A stretch of DNA of 64,000 nt from Clostridiales bacterium (GTDB taxonomy: Bacteria > Bacillota > Clostridia > Lachnospirales > Lachnospiraceae). The stretch spans positions 1 to 64,000 of the forward strand of contig JAAYHD010000021.1 in assembly GCA_012735495.1 (NCBI GenBank), given 5' to 3'. Below, piece after piece: positions 9,086 to 18,409 of the stretch. The position numbers and the translations under genes are program-made. The notes beneath the pieces are model-generated. The model saw only the letters and a program-made list of their open reading frames with translations, did no database searches and was not told the origin of the DNA. Numbering within the stretch: the stretch's first letter is position 1; each line of letters begins with the position of its first letter.

Positions 9086-9730
9086 ATGATAATCAATACG
9101 GATAAAATGCAAATACATGACATTTCAATGCCCATAACAAAGGCAATGCCGGTTTACAAGGGCAAGGACTTTAAAAAGCCGGTCATTACCATAGACAGCG
9201 ATTTTTCCACCGGTACCGCTTATGAAACCAGGCTGGAGATGAACCTTCACACAGGGACCCATCTTGATACACCAAAGCACATGATCCCTTCCGGCTATAC
9301 CATGGAGGAAATGATGCTGTCCAGGGTGGTAACCGCCTGCAAGGTATTTGACCTGACCGGTGTAAAGGAAAAAATAACAGAAAAGGACCTTGTAAACCTG
9401 GATATAGGGGAAGGGGATTTCATCCTTCTAAAGACCAGGAATTCATATGAAAACATACTTGAAAACGACTTCGTGTATGTAAGCATGGATGCGGCGGATT
9501 ATCTCGCGAGACGGAAGGTAAAAGGCGTAGGAATAGACGCCTTGGGGATAGAAAGAAGCCAGCCGGGCCATGAGACCCATAAGATATTATTTGATGCGGA
9601 TATCGTTATTCTTGAAGGGATTGTGCTTAAGGACATTGAAGAAGGGGAGTATTTCCTTCATGCCGCTCCGATCAGCATACCCGGAGCGGAAGCGGCGCCG
9701 GTAAGGGCTTATCTTATTAGACAGCTGTAG
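9086..9730 (+). CDS. Cyclase family protein (kynurenine formamidase-like)
   Basis: HxGTHxDxPxH motif LHTGTHLDTPKHM; likely start ATG 9086 behind GGGGAGGG rather than ORF-track 8993. Confidence 0.88.
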   Translation: MIINTDKMQIHDISMPITKAMPVYKGKDFKKPVITIDSDFSTGTAYETRLEMNLHTGTHLDTPKHMIPSGYTMEEMMLSRVVTACKVFDLTGVKEKITEKDLVNLDIGEGDFILLKTRNSYENILENDFVYVSMDAADYLARRKVKGVGIDALGIERSQPGHETHKILFDADIVILEGIVLKDIEEGEYFLHAAPISIPGAEAAPVRAYLIRQL

Positions 9731-9792
9731 AATACCCCAAATTCCTTATGTATGCACAGAACGTAAATAAATATGATTAAAGGAGGAAAGAC

Positions 9793-11079
9793 ATGAGCGA
9801 ATACATCAATAACAGGGAATACAGGCAAAAAGTGTTAAAGGAGCTTATAATGGAGCTTCATAATGGGAAAACTGTTGATGAGGTCAAGGAGAGGTTTGAA
9901 AAGCTTATTGAAGGTGTTTCGGCCGCCGAGATCTCAATGATGGAAAACCAGCTTATCAGGGAAGGGCTGCCGGTATCGGAGGTTCAAAGGCTGTGCGATG
10001 TCCATGCCGCGGTATTCAAGGGCTCAATTGAGGAGATTCATATGCCCGACAATCCTGCCGAGATACCGGGACATCCTGTCCATACATTCAAGATGGAAAA
10101 CAGGGCACTTGAGCGCCATATGGAAAAGAGCATCAAGCCTGTTTTAAATGAACTTAAGCAAACTGACAGCCCCGGGCTTCGCAAAAAACTCATGGAGGAA
10201 TACACTAAGCTGTACGAAGTGGACAAGCATTATCTTAGAAAAGAAAACCTTCTTTTCCCGTTCCTTGAGAAATATGGAATCACCGCGCCTCCGAAGGTTA
10301 TGTGGGGCGTTGATGACGAAATCAGGGAGGACATTAAGAACGTGCTTGCCATGCTCAGGGATGATGAAAGCAAGGCAGAAGTACTTGTAGAAAAAGCCGA
10401 GGCCGCCATGGGCAGGGTCAGCGAAATGATTTTCAAGGAGGAAAACATTCTGTTCCCTATGGCAATGGATACGCTGAACGAAGATGAATGGATGAAGATT
10501 GCAAGAGAAAGCTCCGAGCTTGGATACTGCCTGTATGAGCCGAAGAAGGAATGGAAACCGGCCAGGGTAAATGTTGAGGAAAAAACAAAAATGGAAAGCA
10601 CGAAAGATTCGGAAACAGAAGCTAAGGAACCTGCCGGTGACGACCGTGCCTGGGGCACACAGGAAAACGGCGGCGGTTACATTGCCTTTGAAACCGGTGT
10701 TCTTTCGCAGAGGGAACTGGAAGCCATGCTTAATACGCTGCCCGTTGATATCACATTTGTAGATAAGGACGGTATTGTAAAGTACTTCTCTCAGGGTACC
10801 GAAAGGATATTCCCAAGAACAAAGGCTGTTATCGGAAGAACCGTAACGAACTGCCATCCTCCGGCCAGCGTTCATATCGTTGAGAAGATCGTGGAAGACC
10901 TGAAATCCGGCAAAAAGGATCACGAGGATTTCTGGATAAAGATGAAAGGCATGTATGTCCTTATTCGATATTTTGCCGTAAGGGATAGGAACGGAGAGTT
11001 TGTGGGAGTCCTTGAGTTCACCCAGAACATTGCGCCGTTAAAGGAAATAGAGGGAGAAAAAAGACTATTGTCCGAGTAA
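9793..11079 (+). CDS. DUF438 + hemerythrin-like + PAS domain protein
   Basis: N-terminal DUF438 pattern, His/Glu-rich hemerythrin-like region (HPVHTFKMENRALERHMEK, HYLRKENLLFPFLEKYG, EENILFPM), PAS (LNTLPVDITFVDKDGIVKYFSQGTERIFPRTKAVIGR). Confidence 0.88.
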   Translation: MSEYINNREYRQKVLKELIMELHNGKTVDEVKERFEKLIEGVSAAEISMMENQLIREGLPVSEVQRLCDVHAAVFKGSIEEIHMPDNPAEIPGHPVHTFKMENRALERHMEKSIKPVLNELKQTDSPGLRKKLMEEYTKLYEVDKHYLRKENLLFPFLEKYGITAPPKVMWGVDDEIREDIKNVLAMLRDDESKAEVLVEKAEAAMGRVSEMIFKEENILFPMAMDTLNEDEWMKIARESSELGYCLYEPKKEWKPARVNVEEKTKMESTKDSETEAKEPAGDDRAWGTQENGGGYIAFETGVLSQRELEAMLNTLPVDITFVDKDGIVKYFSQGTERIFPRTKAVIGRTVTNCHPPASVHIVEKIVEDLKSGKKDHEDFWIKMKGMYVLIRYFAVRDRNGEFVGVLEFTQNIAPLKEIEGEKRLLSE

Positions 11080-11193
11080 TTGTTGACTAATCCATGTTTT
11101 AGCACTATTATTATCTTATTATAAGAATTGTCATGATTTTGCCGTGGTATGAAGTTACAAATGATTCTTTAAATAGGATGAGGAGACAATAGG

Positions 11194-12045
11194 ATGAGTA
11201 TAGTTAAAATTGTTGCAGACAGTACTTGTGATTTGTCAAAAGAATTGCTTGAGGCTTATGATGTTACCATAATCCCGCTCATGATTTCCCTGGGGGAGAC
11301 AACAAAAAAGGATTTAGTTGAAATCACTCCTGACGAGATATACGAATGGTCGGACAAGACGGGCCAGACACCGAAAACAGCGGCGCCCACTATAGGGGAT
11401 GCATACGCGATACTTCAGCCTTTTATGGAACAGAACATGGACATAATATTCTTCGGCATATCCGAAGCCATGTCCGCCACCTGTAATGTAATAAGGCTAG
11501 TTGCGCAAAATCACGGGTATGACAGGCTTTTTGTCGTGGATTCCAAAAACCTGTCGACGGGAATAGGCCTTCAGGTGCTTCGTGCCGCGGCTATGGCGAA
11601 AAAAGGCGCCCCAGCGGAGGAAATACTTAAAGATAACGAGAGGATTAACGGCAAGGTTAGGGCAAGCTTCGTGGTGGATACGCTTACTTACCTCCACCGC
11701 GGGGGAAGATGCTCCGGAGTAAAAGCAATACTGGCAAACACCCTCCGTCTCAAGCCCGAGATAGTCGTAAAGGACGGCAGGATGGATGTTGGCAAGAAAT
11801 ACAGGGGAAATATAAAATCGGTTCTTATGAAATATGTTGAGGACCGTAAGGACCAGCTGCTTGATGCCGATCCCGAGCGGGTATTTATCACGCATTCGGG
11901 CTGTGACAGTGATATTATCGAATCAATCAGGCAATTTCTTGCGGGCTTGAATGTATTCAAGGAAATTCTTGTTACCCGGGCAGGCGGTGTCATATCAAGC
12001 CACTGCGGGCCAAACACCCTGGGAGTATTGTATATCAGCAACTAA
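11194..12045 (+). CDS. DegV family (fatty-acid-binding) protein
   Basis: VKIVADSTCDLSKELLEAYDVTIIPL...VVDSKNLSTGIGLQ. Confidence 0.95.
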   Translation: MSIVKIVADSTCDLSKELLEAYDVTIIPLMISLGETTKKDLVEITPDEIYEWSDKTGQTPKTAAPTIGDAYAILQPFMEQNMDIIFFGISEAMSATCNVIRLVAQNHGYDRLFVVDSKNLSTGIGLQVLRAAAMAKKGAPAEEILKDNERINGKVRASFVVDTLTYLHRGGRCSGVKAILANTLRLKPEIVVKDGRMDVGKKYRGNIKSVLMKYVEDRKDQLLDADPERVFITHSGCDSDIIESIRQFLAGLNVFKEILVTRAGGVISSHCGPNTLGVLYISN

Positions 12046-12064
12046 TGAAAAATAGCCATAAAGT

Positions 12065-12121
12065 CCGCCTCATAATTCCAGGGCATATTCGAATGCCGTA
12101 TGGATTATGGGGCGGTTTTTC
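12065..12121 (+). terminator. Rho-independent terminator
   Basis: CCGCCTCATAATTCCA...TGGATTATGGGGCGG then TTTTT. Confidence 0.85.
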
Positions 12122-12280
12122 TATGGGTTATTATATGGGTATTTAATTTATGTGCATTAAATGGCAAAAATTACCTGACGGATAACGGATAACATTATGG
12201 CACATTTTGTCACGGTTATTAAAACTTTATCAAATTAAAATTTTGATAATAGATAAATCATATAAGGAGAAAATAATATT

Positions 12281-12343
12281 ATGACGCAATTTAATAATTG
12301 CCTTGTGTCCGGAACCATAGCGGGCATAATAACAGGAGAATAA
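12281..12343 (+). CDS. Very small ORF with strong RBS; may be first half of a frameshifted small gene
   Basis: TAAGGAG 11-12 nt upstream of ATG; MTQFNNCLVSGTIAGIITGE*, with GVITGIIKGMGKCFD* in another frame up to 12393. Confidence 0.4.
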   Translation: MTQFNNCLVSGTIAGIITGE

Positions 12344-12428
12344 ATGGCGTAATAACAGGCATCATTAAAGGAATGGGAAAGTGTTTTGACTAATGTATAG
12401 CGATTCGGATGAAAAGGAGGTCTTCTAT

Positions 12429-12632
12429 ATGAAGCAAGATAAAGGCAAAAAGCAAGGCAGGAAAGAAATGGATTATGATAAACTCGGCAAAATACATCCT
12501 ACAAACAGGGAAGGCGCAGCCGCATGGCAGAATTTTGAGGGTTATTACAAGGTGGATCTGTTCGGAGAACCCCCTTCCGATGACGAGGTCGTCCAGGCCA
12601 AGGACTGGGTTGATTTTGGAAGCAGGCTATAG
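12429..12632 (+). CDS. Small DUF3787-like protein
   Basis: AAAAGGAGG before ATG 12429; C-terminal pattern PTNREGAAAWQNFEGYYKVDLFGEPPSDDEVVQAKDWVD. Confidence 0.6.
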   Translation: MKQDKGKKQGRKEMDYDKLGKIHPTNREGAAAWQNFEGYYKVDLFGEPPSDDEVVQAKDWVDFGSRL

Positions 12633-12744
12633 TTATTCCTGAACTGGCTCAATATGGTTCCGATTCATTAAATTACATGCTTCTTTCTGTCGCATTTGCT
12701 GATATAATTAGGATGTTAAATAATATACCAAAGGGGTGGCCTCA

Positions 12745-13011
12745 TTGCATATCATGCGTTCTATAAGCACCAAGACTTCTTCGGTAAGGGAAAGGGATAT
12801 CAAGATAACTTATAACCTGATATTCAGAAATGCGCTCTACAGCCTGGAATGCATCAAAGAAAGCGGCAGGGAAGAAAATCCGAACGATTACTGTCTTGCC
12901 GAGAACATTACGGATGACGAAACGGAAGCAGAGATTTTCCTGCATCAGGTGGCAAAGGGAAAGGTATTCCCGGTACATATCAAGGATTTGGTTGAAGATT
13001 ATTTTAACTGA
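12745..13011 (+). CDS. Small conserved clostridial protein (DUF6514-like)
   Basis: TTG start behind AAGGGGTGG; ITYNLIFRNALYSLECIKESGREENPNDYCLAENITDDETEAEIFLHQVAKGKVFPVHIKDLVEDYF. Confidence 0.6.
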   Translation: MHIMRSISTKTSSVRERDIKITYNLIFRNALYSLECIKESGREENPNDYCLAENITDDETEAEIFLHQVAKGKVFPVHIKDLVEDYFN

Positions 13012-13126
13012 GAAGAGCTGAAGCTTGGGATGAAAAATCAGGACACATAAGCAAACAAAAACAAAACACATAAGCTATTAAAACACTAAAGACAAGCGAA
13101 ATGATAAATAAAAATATATTCTCAGA

Positions 13127-13154
13127 AAAGAGGGCCCAAATGGGCCTTCTTTTT
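13127..13154 (+). terminator. Rho-independent terminator
   Basis: AAAGAGGGCCC-AAAT-GGGCCTTCTTTTT. Confidence 0.85.
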
Positions 13155-13345
13155 ATGCCGCACGGTCCTGCATATTATCGTAACAGGAAGGAAAATATAG
13201 ATAGTATCAAATATACGGAAGTATTTGAAAAGAATACAGTGAACATTAAAACACAATAAGAAGCCGGTATGAAGTCTTTTCGCGGATTAAGAGCAATGAA
13301 AAGGAAGTATTGAAGAAAAAGGTTAACAGTACATGGAGTGTTGGT

Positions 13346-14818
13346 ATGGAAAACACTATTAATTCAGCGTGGATAAAAAAGCTATTTGAAAAGAGCAGCG
13401 ATATAACCATAAGGCCAATTAAGATAAACCAGAACAACATAACCGCCCATCTTTTCTGTGTGGACGGGCTTGTGAACCAGGAATTGTTTGACGAGGCGGT
13501 GCTTAAATCAATCAAGTTCGACTCGTACCTGGCAGACTGCAGGACCGAGCGTGAGACAATTGACTATTTGTTGGAGGGCGGGGCTTATGACGCATTTACG
13601 ACGGAGGTTTCGGATTATCAAAAGCTTCTGAAAAACGTCCTGAGCGGCATGGCGGCTTTAATTTTTGATGCCGAGAAAAAGGCGGTCGTATATGACTTAA
13701 GAAAGTTTGAGAAGAGGTCTATCCAGGAACCCACGGAAGAAAACGTAATGAAGGGTTCCAAGGAATCCTTTATAGAGGTTCTTAGAATGAACACCGCCCT
13801 AATCCGAAGGAGACTCCGGTCGGAGTACCTGGTAATTGAGCAGCTTTATGCCGGACGGCTTTCAAAGACGGATATCGCCCTGGTGTATTTAAGCAATATC
13901 GCGAATGCCAATACCGTAAACAAGATTCGCAGTATTATTAAGAGCATTGATATAGACAATGTGTCCACGCCTGCCTTTATCGAGGAATACCTGGTTGAGA
14001 ACAAACTCAGCATATTTCCGCAGATAATGTACACGCAGAGGCCGGACAGGGTGTCGGCAAACCTGTCGGACGGAAGGATTGCGCTGGTGGTGGACGGAAT
14101 ACCGTTCGTCTACATCCTTCCATGCCAGCTTCCGATGCTTATGCAGTCTCCGGATGATTACGCAAATCATTTTTTAGTCGGGTCGTCCCTGAGGGTAATC
14201 AGGTATATTTCAATGATTCTGACTCTTTTCCTACCGGCATTCTATATTGCGGCAACGACATACCAGAACCAGATGCTTCCCGTACAACTGGCGTTGTCGA
14301 CGCAGGCCGCCAAGCAGAATGTTCCATTTTCGTCCGCGGTGGAGGTGCTGGGCCTTCTGATATCATTTGAGATATTGATTGAAGCGGGGCTAAGGCTTCC
14401 CCAAGCGGTGGGCACCGCCATGTCGATTCTCGGCGGTTTGGTTGTAGGCCAGTCGGCGGTTGCGGCCAACCTCATCTCGCCTGCGGTTGTAGTGATTGTG
14501 GCTTTAGCAGGAATATCGGGTTTTATCATGCCCAATCAGGATCTAAGCAGCGGTATAAGGCTTACAAGGTTTGTTATGGCCCTGCTTGCGTCATTTGCCG
14601 GATTCTTCGGGCTGGCTGCGGGACTGATACTTTTGGTTACCCATTTATGCAGCCTTGATAATTATGGTACTGCATACATGTCGCCGTTTGTGGATGTGGA
14701 GGAGAGAAACATAAAGGATACGGTATTCAGGTTCCCGGTGAAGTATTTCATAAAGCGCCCGGAGGATGTGGCCGGACAAAACAGTATCAAGCAGGGGACG
14801 GGGAGGGCTGACAGGTGA
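13346..14818 (+). CDS. GerA-family spore germination protein, A subunit
   Basis: Large soluble N-domain plus TM domain: VLRMNTALIRRRLRSEYLVIEQLYAGRLSKTDIALVYL, DGRIALVVDGIPFVYILP, RPDRVSANLSDG. Start ATG 13346 (ORF-track 13310). Confidence 0.93.
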   Translation: MENTINSAWIKKLFEKSSDITIRPIKINQNNITAHLFCVDGLVNQELFDEAVLKSIKFDSYLADCRTERETIDYLLEGGAYDAFTTEVSDYQKLLKNVLSGMAALIFDAEKKAVVYDLRKFEKRSIQEPTEENVMKGSKESFIEVLRMNTALIRRRLRSEYLVIEQLYAGRLSKTDIALVYLSNIANANTVNKIRSIIKSIDIDNVSTPAFIEEYLVENKLSIFPQIMYTQRPDRVSANLSDGRIALVVDGIPFVYILPCQLPMLMQSPDDYANHFLVGSSLRVIRYISMILTLFLPAFYIAATTYQNQMLPVQLALSTQAAKQNVPFSSAVEVLGLLISFEILIEAGLRLPQAVGTAMSILGGLVVGQSAVAANLISPAVVVIVALAGISGFIMPNQDLSSGIRLTRFVMALLASFAGFFGLAAGLILLVTHLCSLDNYGTAYMSPFVDVEERNIKDTVFRFPVKYFIKRPEDVAGQNSIKQGTGRADR

Positions 14819-15924
14819 AAAGGCTTTTTATTGCTACATTATGTCTTCTCCAGCTGTCATTGTGTGCCTGCAGCAACGATATGAACAGGCGGGAACTGGA
14901 TGAAATCAACCTTATTCATATAATGGGTATTGACTATTCGGACGGCATGTATGTACTGACAGCGGTATTCAGCTCCGGACAGGGGGCCGATCCTGAAAAA
15001 AACCCGTCAGGCAGCGAAGATGTTTCAGAGGGGAAGGGAGCAACGCCATTTGAGGCCTTTCAGGACCTTAAGCTTAAGAATAAAAAAACGGTTTCCATAG
15101 CCAATACGGGGTATTTCCTGATCGGTGAAACAGCCGCCGTGGAAGGTATTGAAACGTGCCTGGATTTCCTGTCCAGGGATGAAACCGTCAAGATGGAATC
15201 CCTTGTTTTTATTACACAGGGAGTAAATGCGTCATATTTTATATCGGAGGGTATGAAGAACGGAAAGATGATTCATGAGGATCTTGAAGCCGTGGAGCAG
15301 AAGCTCCATGAGCTTGTTACAAGGATTGATAATACCCTGGTAAACATACTAAATGAAATGGAGGATGATTTGTCCGGTTTATTAATCCCGTACTTAAAGA
15401 CAGGGGAGGATTCGTTCAATATTGGAGGATATGCGGTTTTCGACGGACTGTCTTTGGCCGATTATCTGGATATTGATACTTCGGCAGGGATAAATATTAT
15501 AAAAAACATTATGCGGACATATCCCATTTATCTAAAAAAGGGCGTTTCATTGTCAGTATCGTCATTAAAAAGCAGAATGAAGACTGAGCTTGAGGAAGGC
15601 CTGGTCTGGGTGGATATTCATGTGGATTTTGAATCGATGGTAAGGGAAGTCAACACGGATGAAGACATATTCCGAGTTGAAGAGCAAAACACCCTTACCC
15701 GATTGCAGAATGCATACATTGAGGATATTTTGAAAAAGGCTGTTGATTATTCCAAGGACACGGGAAGGGATATTCTCAATATCGGCAGGATTATCAGGAA
15801 CAGGTATGCGAAGGAATGGAGCGGAATTAGGGATGAATGGAAGGATATGGTTCCGGACATACAATATGAATTACATGTCAGGTCCAGGATAGCAAAATCC
15901 TTTATTCTGGGAAACAGGAGGTAA
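14815..15924 (+). CDS. Ger(x)C-family germination lipoprotein, C subunit
   Basis: Lipobox-like LQLSLCACSND, RRELDEINLIHIMGIDYSDGMYVLT. Confidence 0.92.
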   Translation: MKRLFIATLCLLQLSLCACSNDMNRRELDEINLIHIMGIDYSDGMYVLTAVFSSGQGADPEKNPSGSEDVSEGKGATPFEAFQDLKLKNKKTVSIANTGYFLIGETAAVEGIETCLDFLSRDETVKMESLVFITQGVNASYFISEGMKNGKMIHEDLEAVEQKLHELVTRIDNTLVNILNEMEDDLSGLLIPYLKTGEDSFNIGGYAVFDGLSLADYLDIDTSAGINIIKNIMRTYPIYLKKGVSLSVSSLKSRMKTELEEGLVWVDIHVDFESMVREVNTDEDIFRVEEQNTLTRLQNAYIEDILKKAVDYSKDTGRDILNIGRIIRNRYAKEWSGIRDEWKDMVPDIQYELHVRSRIAKSFILGNRR

Positions 15925-15929
15925 ACTGA

Positions 15930-16118
15930 ATGATGATTGTTTTTGCGGTATTGTTAATTGCGTCATTTATCAGGAATAAGGAAACGTTATTCAGCAAGAA
16001 AAGGAATATGGCCGTTTTTGTAATGCTTTCCGCCATAGGCATAGCGCTTGGCATTGTCGACATGATAAGGCCTTATATCCCAAGCATCGCTTATGCCATT
16101 GAGAAATATTTCAAATAA
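15930..16118 (+). CDS. Small two-TM protein within ger operon (possible D-type subunit)
   Basis: 62 aa, two hydrophobic segments, located between C- and B-subunit genes. Confidence 0.65.
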   Translation: MMIVFAVLLIASFIRNKETLFSKKRNMAVFVMLSAIGIALGIVDMIRPYIPSIAYAIEKYFK

Positions 16119-16130
16119 ACCGGAGGTTTT

Positions 16131-17231
16131 ATGAACAATCAGCTTACAGTCAGACAGGTTGTTTACACATATCTGTTCATATCCATATCACCGGTGCTCA
16201 GGCAGATTCCCTCGGCATTGGCCATGGATGCGGGAAAAAGCGGGTATTTAAGCCCCGTATGGTCCGTTTTATTGCTGATTCCGCTTGTATATGCCATTTT
16301 ATTGCTGATAAGGTCATTTCCGGGGCTCAACCTGTATGAGGTTATGGTCCAGCTTGGGGGAAGGGTGCTTGCCAAGCTTGTCATATTCCTTTATATGCTA
16401 TGGACATTATTACTGCTTTCGGCAAAACTGAACATATATGCCCTGACCCTGCAGTTTACGCTTATGCCAAAGACTGGGAACGGGCTTTTCATGCAGGTGA
16501 TGCTGATATTGGTATTCTATGCCCTTTACAAGGGAGGGAAGGCCGTCTTTCGGTTCTCCGAGTTATCGCTTGGCCCGGTTTTTTTAGTTATAGCCATATT
16601 TTGTGTTTGTGCCCTTGCAAAGGTAAGAACCGATTACCTGCTTCCTGTAACGGTATTAAACCTGGCAGATACAATCACGGCATCAAGGCATGTCCTGGCA
16701 GCAGGAGGGAATATAATAACGGCATTGTTTTTTGCCGACAGGCTGGAGATTTACCTGTCCGGAAGGCAGGTGAAAAAACTATGGACGGGTGCCGCTTCTT
16801 TTATTATTTTAAGCCTTATTGTAACGATTCTCACATTCGGAATTACCGGCGCGAGTCTTGCGGCAAAGCTTCCGTTCCCGTTTTATATAACGGTGAAAAG
16901 CATATCATTTTTCAACATATTTGAAAGGTTTGAGGTGATAGTAACACTGATATGCATGCTGTCGGACTATGCGGCCATATGCGTTATGTTTCTGGTCCTG
17001 TCAAGGCTGATTCGGTGGCTGTTTGCGTTAAGCCAGGAGAGGTTTTTATTCGTACCGCTGGCTGTGGTTGTTTACTATTTATCGTTTTTTACAAGCTCAA
17101 CACAGTTTGAGCACGATTTTCTGTACAGAAATGTTATTGTTAATTTAAACATGGTGTTTCAATACTTCCTGCCCATGTTTTTTGGCTTCATATGCCTGTT
17201 TAAACGCAAGAATATCAGAAAACCGTACTGA
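16131..17231 (+). CDS. GerAB/endospore germination permease, B subunit
   Basis: APC-type 10-TM pattern: LTVRQVVYTYLFISISPVLRQIPSALAMDAGKSGYLSPVWSVLLLIPLVY. Confidence 0.9.
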   Translation: MNNQLTVRQVVYTYLFISISPVLRQIPSALAMDAGKSGYLSPVWSVLLLIPLVYAILLLIRSFPGLNLYEVMVQLGGRVLAKLVIFLYMLWTLLLLSAKLNIYALTLQFTLMPKTGNGLFMQVMLILVFYALYKGGKAVFRFSELSLGPVFLVIAIFCVCALAKVRTDYLLPVTVLNLADTITASRHVLAAGGNIITALFFADRLEIYLSGRQVKKLWTGAASFIILSLIVTILTFGITGASLAAKLPFPFYITVKSISFFNIFERFEVIVTLICMLSDYAAICVMFLVLSRLIRWLFALSQERFLFVPLAVVVYYLSFFTSSTQFEHDFLYRNVIVNLNMVFQYFLPMFFGFICLFKRKNIRKPY

Positions 17232-17233
17232 GC

Positions 17234-18346
17234 TTATTCGTATATATGTATCCCAATATTCTCATCGTCATAATCATAAATCTGGTGATTTATATACTCC
17301 TGGGCCACAGGATCGATCATCTGGTATGCCCTGTGATGTTCCTTGGTTTCAGGATCCCTGACCGTTTCGCATCGGTTCCTGTATAGAAACTTTATCAACT
17401 CGTAGCAGTCAATCCATATCTCATTCATGCTTTCTTTTTGTGATTCATCGAAAATCAGCTGCATGCCGAAATGAAGATGGGGCGTGCGGATGTTGTTGAC
17501 ATTTTCTTTACTGCTGTAGCCTGTTCTTCCAAGATAGCCGATTACGTCACCGGCTTGAACGACACTGCCCACTTCCAGGGATTTGTTGAACGGAAAATTC
17601 TGCCTTAAATGCGCGTAGTAGTAATATCTTTTCTTGTCAAAGCTTCGGATTCCAATTCTCCAGCCGCCGTACTGGTTCCAGCCAAGAGCCTCCACATAGC
17701 CGGATTCTACGGCTATGATCGGCGTCCCTACCTGGCCCATCATGTCGTGCCCGAGGTGTTTCCTTTTAAAGCCGTAGCTTCTTGACACACCGAAGTCGTC
17801 GGAATGACTGAAGGGATATTTTTTTGCTATTGGAAGGAATGCCTTCAGCCCGTATTTTTCCTCCCATCGCTTGCCGCCAGGTGCGGTATCGTCCTTTACC
17901 TCGATCTGATATTCGCCGACCATCCCGCCCAAAACGGCGGTATAGGCTTCAAGATAGTATTCGTAGTATTTCATATTCCTTGTGAGTTCTTCCATGGTTG
18001 CCTTGCCGCCTGTCAGCTTGTCGGCAAGCTCGGTCATATGCTTTTGCCTGTATTTTGAAAAATCACCCCCGTACTTGGCCCCAAGATAGGCAAGAAGCTC
18101 TATCCAGTTAAGGTGCACCTCGCTGTCCTTGGTTTCCACGTCATACCTGTATGCCCGGTCAAGAGCTTCGCAGCTGACATCAAAGTCCACCCATTTAATT
18201 ATCTTTTTATCCGGATCCTGCAACTGCGTGTACATGGCCGATTCCCGGGCCATGCCCCTGCTGATCAGAACCGTTGACAATATAAGCAATATGATAAACT
18301 CGCATATAACGACATGGACATGCTTTGCCTTAAGCTTCGACAGCAT
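17234..18346 (-). CDS. M23 family metallopeptidase, single N-terminal TM
   Basis: HLGHDMMGQVGTPIIAVESGYVEALGWNQYGGWRIGIRSFDKKRYYYYAHL...HLHFGMQ. Confidence 0.9.
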   Translation of the reverse strand: MLSKLKAKHVHVVICEFIILLILSTVLISRGMARESAMYTQLQDPDKKIIKWVDFDVSCEALDRAYRYDVETKDSEVHLNWIELLAYLGAKYGGDFSKYRQKHMTELADKLTGGKATMEELTRNMKYYEYYLEAYTAVLGGMVGEYQIEVKDDTAPGGKRWEEKYGLKAFLPIAKKYPFSHSDDFGVSRSYGFKRKHLGHDMMGQVGTPIIAVESGYVEALGWNQYGGWRIGIRSFDKKRYYYYAHLRQNFPFNKSLEVGSVVQAGDVIGYLGRTGYSSKENVNNIRTPHLHFGMQLIFDESQKESMNEIWIDCYELIKFLYRNRCETVRDPETKEHHRAYQMIDPVAQEYINHQIYDYDDENIGIHIYE

Positions 18347-18409
18347 AAACGGAATACCCCAATTTACAACTCGTAATATTGTATGAGTTTATCATGCCGT
18401 TCATTCCCT

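Noticed and set aside
10144-10923. 259-aa minus-strand ORF
   Set aside because: Antisense to the DUF438/hemerythrin/PAS gene; no domain signal.
12198-12218. Full CRP-type palindrome upstream of the 12281 ORF
   Set aside because: Only the right half (TGTCACGGT) matches; the left half GGCAC does not complete the dyad, so it is mentioned only as a weak relative of 5690-5705.
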